Assembly: GCA_014529385.2 (NCBI GenBank)
Contig: CM043952.1
Span: forward strand, 65,810,370-65,874,369
DNA from: Adiantum capillus-veneris
Taxonomy: Eukaryota; Streptophyta; Polypodiopsida; Polypodiales; Pteridaceae
Direction: 5' to 3'
DNA: 64,000 bases
The number at the start of each line of letters is the position of its first letter. Position 1 is the stretch's first letter. Shown here one piece after another: positions 57,990-64,000 of this stretch. The notes beneath the pieces were generated by a model. That model was not told the origin of the DNA, ran no database searches, and saw only the letters and a list, made by a program, of their open reading frames with translations. The translations under genes and the position numbers were made by a program.

Positions 57990-58058
<69 letters not shown>

Positions 58059-58162
58059 CTTCCTTCTCCTTTCCCTTTTTTTTCCCACCCTTCCCTTTTC
58101 CTTTCTTCCCTCCCCCTAAACTAATTAATGGCTTTCCCTACAAAAGTCATTTTTGGGCACTT
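57774..58162 (-). repeat. SINE-like repeat copy 1 with C65 run
   Basis: On the minus strand the core has a tRNA-type box A (TAGTGGTTAAGGTTGAG, about 57,943-57,926; slightly damaged here) and a box B (GAGGTCAAATCC, about 57,904-57,890), with Pol III-like spacing. The shared repeat extends to the right through 65 uninterrupted C (57,991-58,055), a T/C-rich tract and ctaaactaattaatggcttt to gggcactta. The same composite occurs at 60,606-61,055 and 61,865-62,205. Confidence 0.75.
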
Positions 58163-59540
58163 ACTCACCTTTTGATTTTATTTATGTATGATCACTTATT
58201 TTGTATGCCATTCATTGCACCCTTTCTCCATCTACGTAATGTGTGCACTGAGTCTCCGTTGAAAATGGTCTCCCTCCCTTTTTCATGTGAAGCCCACCAA
58301 TCGCAAGCCTCGTGGATCTTTCTATGGCAACTCAATACACCATTAAATCAAGTGCTTGCTTGTGACTCTAAAGCTAGCATTTATTTCTAGTGCATTAGTA
58401 ATTTTTCTTACTATAAACGAACTGTGCAAGGATAGCAAAGCTAATGCATTGGAATACACAATAAAAAAAGACTAAACCTTTATTGCATACCTTACATAAA
58501 CATACATTTACATATGTTATAGAGAATAAACACAACATTCTCAATAGTAATTGCAGTCACATTTCCATAACTTCACATTTCCATAACTTGTGCGTACTCA
58601 CAAAGATTGCTCTCTCTCTCTCTCACACATGCACACACCTACCTAAACATCTTCAAGAAAAAACACATGAACATCTATCAAACAAAGGAATGTATACTTA
58701 CAATAACTCAACATTTTGAAAACCTTGCTTTTGGCATTTGACAGACGTTAAAATTATCTTCTTCTTCTCTCTCTTTCTCAGGTGCAAAAAGAGCCAAATG
58801 GTGATCCTTTCAAGCTGGATTGCTTCTGCGCATGCCAATAGGAGATGAATGGTGGAGAGAGAGAGATGGAAGCTCCTACGTGTGCGCTTGCAGGCTGTGA
58901 ACCAAACTTGTGAGTGAGAGAGAGAGTGAGAGAGAGAGCAAAAGAGAGATGGAAACTCTTGCATCTACGGCTTGCAAACTGCTAACATAACTTTTGTGTG
59001 TGTGTGTGTGTGTGTATGTGTGTGAGAGAGAGAGAGAGAGCACTCAGCAGAGTAACGGATTTCTTTGGAAGTTGTTGCGCTCAGTCGTTTTGCAGAGTCA
59101 GATTAATGTGATTATTAATGCTTTTTCCACTGCCTTTCTAATCACTGCCTTTCTAATCACTGCCTTTCTAAGTTTCTTATCTCGAGGCCCTAACTGGTTG
59201 CGCAAGTCATGTTAGAATGGAGGTGTTTGTGATAGAGGTGCTCAGGTGTGGTAGGTTTGAGAGCAGTAGCCTGACGCATCCCGAATGTGGGCTCTGTGGA
59301 GCGCAATTAGTGGTGTGGCTTGTGTGCAGGTTATTGGATGCGCAAAAGCTACCATTTTTGAGTTGGACAAACTACATGGTACCAGGTCTGTGGTCACAAT
59401 AGAGGCGCATGTGCAGAGCGGGGTGCAAGTCTGTGCGACATCATGCATGGCAGGCTGTAGCAGCAAGACTCAAGAGCACAGGGACCTGGGTAGTTGCCCG
59501 TGGGCAGTGTGCTTAGGCATGTGTGTGTGTGTGTGTGTGA

Positions 59541-59593
<53 letters not shown>

Positions 59594-59795
59594 AGAGAGG
59601 GAGCTTGGAGCTCCAATCTGCATAATCGTAGTTATAGCAACGGTCAACCTCATGACCAGCTTCAAATCTTTCTCTTGCGTACGTACAACTTCAGCAATAT
59701 TGAGCAATCCTCCATGATTGCTATAGCACTGAGCAGGTGCCAGGCCCCTATAATAACTTATAAGTGTTCTCTCTCTCTCTCTCTCTTATAAGTGT

Positions 59796-59843
<48 letters not shown>

Positions 59844-60605
59844 TATGCAGCCTGTTTCTTTCTCTCTGTTCACAGAGCCTCTGGTCGTCTGTGCCGTCGA
59901 GAGCGTCAGGGAACACTTGCCGGACTTAGCTCCTAATGTGCCGAATTGAGGTACTGCTGACGCGTGGCGGCGGCGGGGAGGGGGGGGGGGTCGGAATCCC
60001 TGCCCCTTTTATTATAGTATAGATGTATCCGATTGCCCAATGGTTGCCTTCTTATGGTTAAGTGTACGAGATCTCAAGTAACTAAAGGTGCTATTTATTG
60101 CCACATGACCCATGATTCTCATTTCTATATTGAGAAAATATGTGCATGTTGGAGTGTGTGCAATAGACATATACATGGATGTTTGTTTGTCTCTTAAGAT
60201 AAGCGTAGGGTAAAGGGGCCATATTAAAGACCTTTACCAAGCTGTCAGGTGCGTTTTGTGGTTAATGCTCTATTTTCAACGTAGAGGGGTACAATCGACA
60301 GTTGGAAGCAAGAGCCATCTGTAGCATAAGCGATGGCGCAATTGTTAGTTCATAGGCTCAGATCGGCCTCACTCTTTCTCTTCCCATGTATCAAAAACAG
60401 GGGCTAACACCGCTTCAATCGGGGACCATTTCACGATCGTTGTGGCCAACACGGCCTCGAGCACTAATCCTACGATCACGATGCAACCTCAACCTCTCCC
60501 TTTTCGTTGTCTCAGATGTGGTGCTTTCAAATATCATTTTTTGGGGGTCGATGGGTCCACAAACAAGGACCCACCCCATTAAATGGACCCTAACAATCAC
60601 ATACT
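58163..60605. other. Gene-free stretch with microsatellites
   Basis: No coding sequence recognised. Contains (TG)n(AG)n at 58,996-59,041, a 15-bp unit actgcctttctaatc repeated three times at about 59,127-59,173, (TG)n(AC)n at 59,519-59,590, (CT)n(AC)n at 59,794-59,843 and a short G-rich run at 59,968-59,989. Confidence 0.65.
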
Positions 60606-61055
60606 AGGTCTATTTGGGACATATTGACTCTACTTTCAATTTTCATTAGATAGAATCTTTCCAAGATGCTTTAGCATCTCCATGCAACTCACGACTTAAA
60701 ATCAATCCCAATGGGTAGGATTTGACTTCGTCACATAGAGATGTATAAAGCTCAACCTTAACCACTAGGCTATATGCCTGCGCTGCCCTTCGGGGTCCCT
60801 TTAAGCACTTTAAAAAAACAACTAAACACCACAAACCACCACCCCCCCGCCACCCCCCCCCCCCCCGCCCTTCGGGGTCCCTTTAAGCACTTTAAAAAAA
60901 CAACTAAACACCACAAACCACCACCACCACCACCACCACCCCCCCCCCCCCCCCCCCCCTTTTCCCTTTGTCTCCCCACCCTTCCCTTTTCCTTTCTTCC
61001 CTCCCCTAAACTAATTAATGGCTTTCCCTAAAAAAGTCGTTTTGGGCACTTACCA
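60606..61055 (-). repeat. SINE-like repeat copy 2, internally duplicated
   Basis: Box A (GCCTAGTGGTTAAGG) and box B (GAAGTCAAATCC) are well preserved on the minus strand. The phrase gcccttcggggtccctttaa, plus what follows, occurs at 60,785 and again at 60,867, an 82-bp tandem duplication with C-rich runs between and after. Confidence 0.78.
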
Positions 61056-61261
61056 TGCTTAGTCAAAGATTATTGAAAGTGAATTTTGTTGGAAAGAATG
61101 TTTGGTTATTTGAAATTTACCAATTTGTTGCATTTTAACAGGAATTCTAATACGTTGTTTTGTTGCCCCACAAACTACCATTTGCACATGTATGCGGTGC
61201 CTATATTGTAGTCAAAATGTCTTGTTCTAAAGCTTTGTAACTGACACAAAAGTGTCAAATT

Positions 61262-61345
61262 TTTTATTTTTTATTTTGCAAAACTCACAATTGTGAGTGA
61301 ATTATATCGATCAACCCAAAAAAATTACAAGGTCATTTTATCTAA
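61262..61345 (-). mobile_element. LINE 3' end, very short
   Basis: On the minus strand this reads gaccttgtaatt, then gggttgatcgatataatt, ttcactcacaattgtgagt and an A-rich tail. It is closely similar to the 3' terminus of the LINE at 53,373-53,805. About 80 bases, severely 5'-truncated. Confidence 0.7.
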
Positions 61346-61549
61346 CTCGTTATTTATAAGAGTCTTTTACATTTCTTAAAGGTTTGCTTTTCATTAACTC
61401 AGAGTGCGTCTTACATATATGTGATAAAATTTGGCTATACACTCATCTATACTACTTATAATGGGGGGAGGGATTTCGGGGGGCCCTCCGTGCCATGCGT
61501 CAAAAGCTCTTTCAAGGGCAGGTGTGGCTTGCAACTCCGGGAGCACAAC

Positions 61550-61554
<5 letters not shown>

Positions 61555-61592
<38 letters not shown>
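61555..61592. repeat. (GA)n microsatellite
   Basis: A GA tract of about 38 bases. Confidence 0.96.
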
Positions 61593-61596
<4 letters not shown>

Positions 61597-61864
61597 TCGT
61601 TGTCCGTACTAGTATAAATAATTATGGAAACTATCAAAAGCATAAAAAAGGGTTATGCTAAGAAACTAAGGGCAATTTTATCAGTAAGTAAAGCTTGCAA
61701 TGTGAAAAAAATTGGCTCCCATGGTTTCATCTTTACAATCCATTGAAAGTGTATCTTCTGAGGTCAAAGTGGCATTTGACCATGATGTTGATGTGATCTA
61801 TTGTTTAAATATGGCTTTGCTATCAAAAAGCACATAGCCGAGAGAATACACTCTATCGTCGCTA

Positions 61865-62205
61865 AACCTAATAGACTCAATTTTCATTAGATAGAATCTT
61901 CCCAAGATGCTTTAGCATCTCCATGCAGCTCACGATTTAAAATCAATCCCAATGGGTAGGATTTGACCTCGTCACATAGAGATGTATAAAGCTCAACTTT
62001 AACCACTAGGCTATATGCCTGCGCTGCCCTACGGGGTCCCTTTAAGCATTAAAAAAAGACAATCCCCCCCACCCTACCCTACCCCTAGCCCCCCCCCTTT
62101 CTCCGTTCCCTTTTTTTCCCCACCCTTCCCTTTTCCTTTCTTCCCTCCCCCTAAACTAATTAATGACTTTCCCTACAAAAGTCATTTTTGGGCACTTACT
62201 AGGTC
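61865..62205 (-). repeat. SINE-like repeat copy 3
   Basis: Same composite as copies 1 and 2, with box A and box B intact on the minus strand, short C runs instead of a long one, and the terminal gggcacttac. Flanking words actaggtct occur at the right end here and at the left end of copies 1 and 2. Confidence 0.78.
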
Positions 62206-62479
62206 TACATGCAGTTCAGTAAGTAATTAATTATCCTGGAAGATTCCTTCGCCAATAATTCCAAAATCAAAGATCCCCTTGTCTCCCCATTCCCACGCAG
62301 GGGTGCAAGCAAGGTCTGCACCCTCAGTCGCCCACTCCTCGCATACAATCGCTCCTCTGTACCTTCTCGGCTCCATCTTCGTCTCTCGCTGCCCAGCTTG
62401 CCCTTCAAGCCGTTGATTTTCCCTTCCTCAATCTTGCTCGTCGGCCGCTCCTTCATTTCTAAATGTGAAGGGCATTGCC

Positions 62480-64000
62480 TTTTTAAACCACTGCAGCCGC
62501 CTCGTCGACTTCCTCAGCAGGAGCCTCCCTCCAATCTTTTGTCAGTCGTCTCTGCCCACCCCGAGCAATGATCGGACTCTTTCTTGTATCTTCACGCCAG
62601 TCGGCAGAGCACCCCACATCACTTTCCATAGAAATATCTTCATGTACTGAGGCCACCTTGGCTTCCAGATGTTCTCCATGACTCCCTCCCACCGTTTTCC
62701 CGTACAGTGCCTCTTCCATAATTTGTTGAGGGGGCTACACCAATTAGCCCCGTGCATGGATGCATGGTAAATGCCTTTAGAATGTGGTTTCCAAAAGAGG
62801 CTACTCCCGGGCCATGTCCAAGCGTCCCATTCAAAGTTGGATTCACAAATTGACATCACCACCTTATCAAGCTCTTTCATCACCCTGTAGACTAGTAAGA
62901 TCTCAGAGCCATTCAGTTGAAATTGGGTGGCTAAAGAGTCAACAGTTTTCCAACACTTCATGTTGCCATCCCAGGATTGCTCAAGTCGAGCGAGCCCCTT
63001 ATTATTCACATTCCTGGCCATTTATATCCAGTAGGGGCTTTGCGGCGGCCCCAATATTTTAGAGCGCCAAGGGGACCAATGCAAAATGGAGTTCTAAAAG
63101 TATCTGGTTGCTTCCCCCCATTCCAAAACCTCAGCTGCACTTTTGCACTTCCTCATTAGCTCCCCTGAGAGTCCACCAGATCTAAATAAGACCACTTCGG
63201 GGCGAAAAGTTTGTCGTGCATCACAACCCCCTTTCGATCCCAGTTTTATTGCATCAAGCATTTCCTTGGTCATGATAGCCCAAGCTTGATCCTGTTTAGC
63301 CAATGAGACCATAAATTTGGCACAAAGGGCCTCAACATGGGATACAGGGTTAAGAATGCCGAGCCCTCCTTGGTCTACCGGGCGAGCAACTACCTCCCAT
63401 CTAGCCCACTGCCATCGCCGGGAGGTTTTCGTGTTGTTCTTTCAAAGAAACCTTTTCACTGGTTTTAAGAAATCTTTCCAGTTACACTTAGCCATCTTGA
63501 GCACAGGGATGAGGAAAGAAATATACGGGATAATAAAAGCATTAATCACTCTAATCCGGCTTTGGAAGGGGAGGAGAACAAACTCCCATCTTCTCATTGT
63601 TTAGCTTATTTTTTCAAGAACCCATTGAAATCTTTGCCTGTGGGTTACGTCCACCCCTACGGGGGCTCCCAGGTGTCTGAATAAGCTCCCTTTTTAGATA
63701 ATCTCTCCTATCCAGACTGCAGGGTCAAAGAGTCATTCTCCAAAAGGGAGATTAGTCTTGACTTCTCTATATTGCACTTGGATCCCGAGGCCACGGAAAA
63801 TGTTTTCACAATCTCCAGAGCTCTTCTGACACCTTGAGGGCATGCCTTCAAGAATACGAGTGAATCATCTGCAAACATTTTGGCCAGTAGCTGGTCGTTG
63901 CCCAATAATGCCAGACCTTGAATCTCTCCCCATGCAGCATTGGCTTCGAGCATTGTAATGAGAGGATGCGACCCAATGGAAAAAAGCAAGGGGGCCAAAG
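62480..64000 (-). pseudogene. LINE ORF2 (reverse transcriptase), degenerate, runs off the window
   Basis: From the right edge leftward on the minus strand: RT motif LLAKMFADDSLVFL (the F/Y-ADD catalytic block) with GLALLGNDQ before and SVASGSKCNIEKS after; GAPVGVDVTHRQRFQWVLE-like text; LGILNPVSHVEALCAKF; then the zf-RVT region WPQYMKIFLWKVMWGALPTG (about 62,660-62,590). Frames change several times and stops are frequent, so the copy is dead. The N-terminal endonuclease part would lie beyond 64,000. Its 3' end is not clearly reached; the SINE-like copy 3 and the LINE tail at 61,262-61,345 lie further left and might be related, but this is a guess. Confidence 0.85.

Noticed and set aside
60700-60800. 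A tRNA gene on the minus strand (box A and box B present)
   Set aside because: No acceptor stem or cloverleaf could be drawn, and the sequence recurs as a larger repeat. SINE-like is the better reading.

Overview
The window is nuclear DNA of a flowering plant. The evidence is a five-exon group I WRKY transcription factor gene with the WRKY-specific intron in its C-terminal DNA-binding domain, Ty1/copia elements primed by initiator-Met tRNA, a Ty3/gypsy element, a CACTA (En/Spm) transposon, plant-type LINEs and SINE-like repeats, and a PLS-type PPR pseudogene. The sequence does not fix the species. The density of (CT)n, (GA)n, (AC)n and (TG)n microsatellites is extreme.

Layout. 1-3.9 kb: decayed coding remnants, namely an unrecognised open frame on +, and on - a degenerate FCP1/NIF-like HAD phosphatase domain and a degenerate Ulp1 (C48) cysteine protease. 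3.8-5.0 kb: microsatellite cluster with a local duplication. 6.27-10.61 kb (-): the only gene judged intact, a 553-residue WRKY protein with a WKKYGQK heptapeptide in its first domain. 10.6-13.5 kb: its upstream region, rich in GA and TG tracts. 13,473-19,010: a complete, recently inserted copia element (192-bp LTRs, TSD TATTG), disabled by stops and frameshifts. About 20.5-22.67 kb: the 5' half of a second copia element, broken by a CACTA transposon that starts at 22,668. The CACTA carries a tnp2 gene on - (catalytic middle missing) and a divergently transcribed TNPA-like gene on +. Between them lies a 12-bp-periodic array of GCGGTAA motifs, and the + gene has an intron filled with palindromic repeats. 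About 29.1-36.2 kb: a gypsy element, with a possible promoter region holding several palindromes, then gag-protease-RT in one long frame interrupted mostly by single stops. 36.2-42.9 kb: no gene, microsatellites and dispersed repeats. 42,943-48,583: a third copia element (798/763-bp LTRs, TSD ATATG). 48.6-53.3 kb: microsatellites and local rearrangements. 53.36-55.25 kb: two 5'-truncated LINE insertions with 15- and 14-bp target-site duplications. 57.06-57.40 kb: PPR pseudogene. 57.8-62.2 kb: three copies of a SINE-like repeat joined to poly-C/pyrimidine tracts. 62.5-64.0 kb (-): a degenerate LINE ORF2 running off the right edge.

Only the WRKY gene looks functional for the host. The rest is nested, decaying transposon sequence. 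The most unusual signals are the fixed order of the compound microsatellites, the two 12-bp-periodic arrays and palindromic intron of the CACTA element, the palindromes upstream of the gypsy frame, and a bias of nonsense codons toward Gln and Arg positions.
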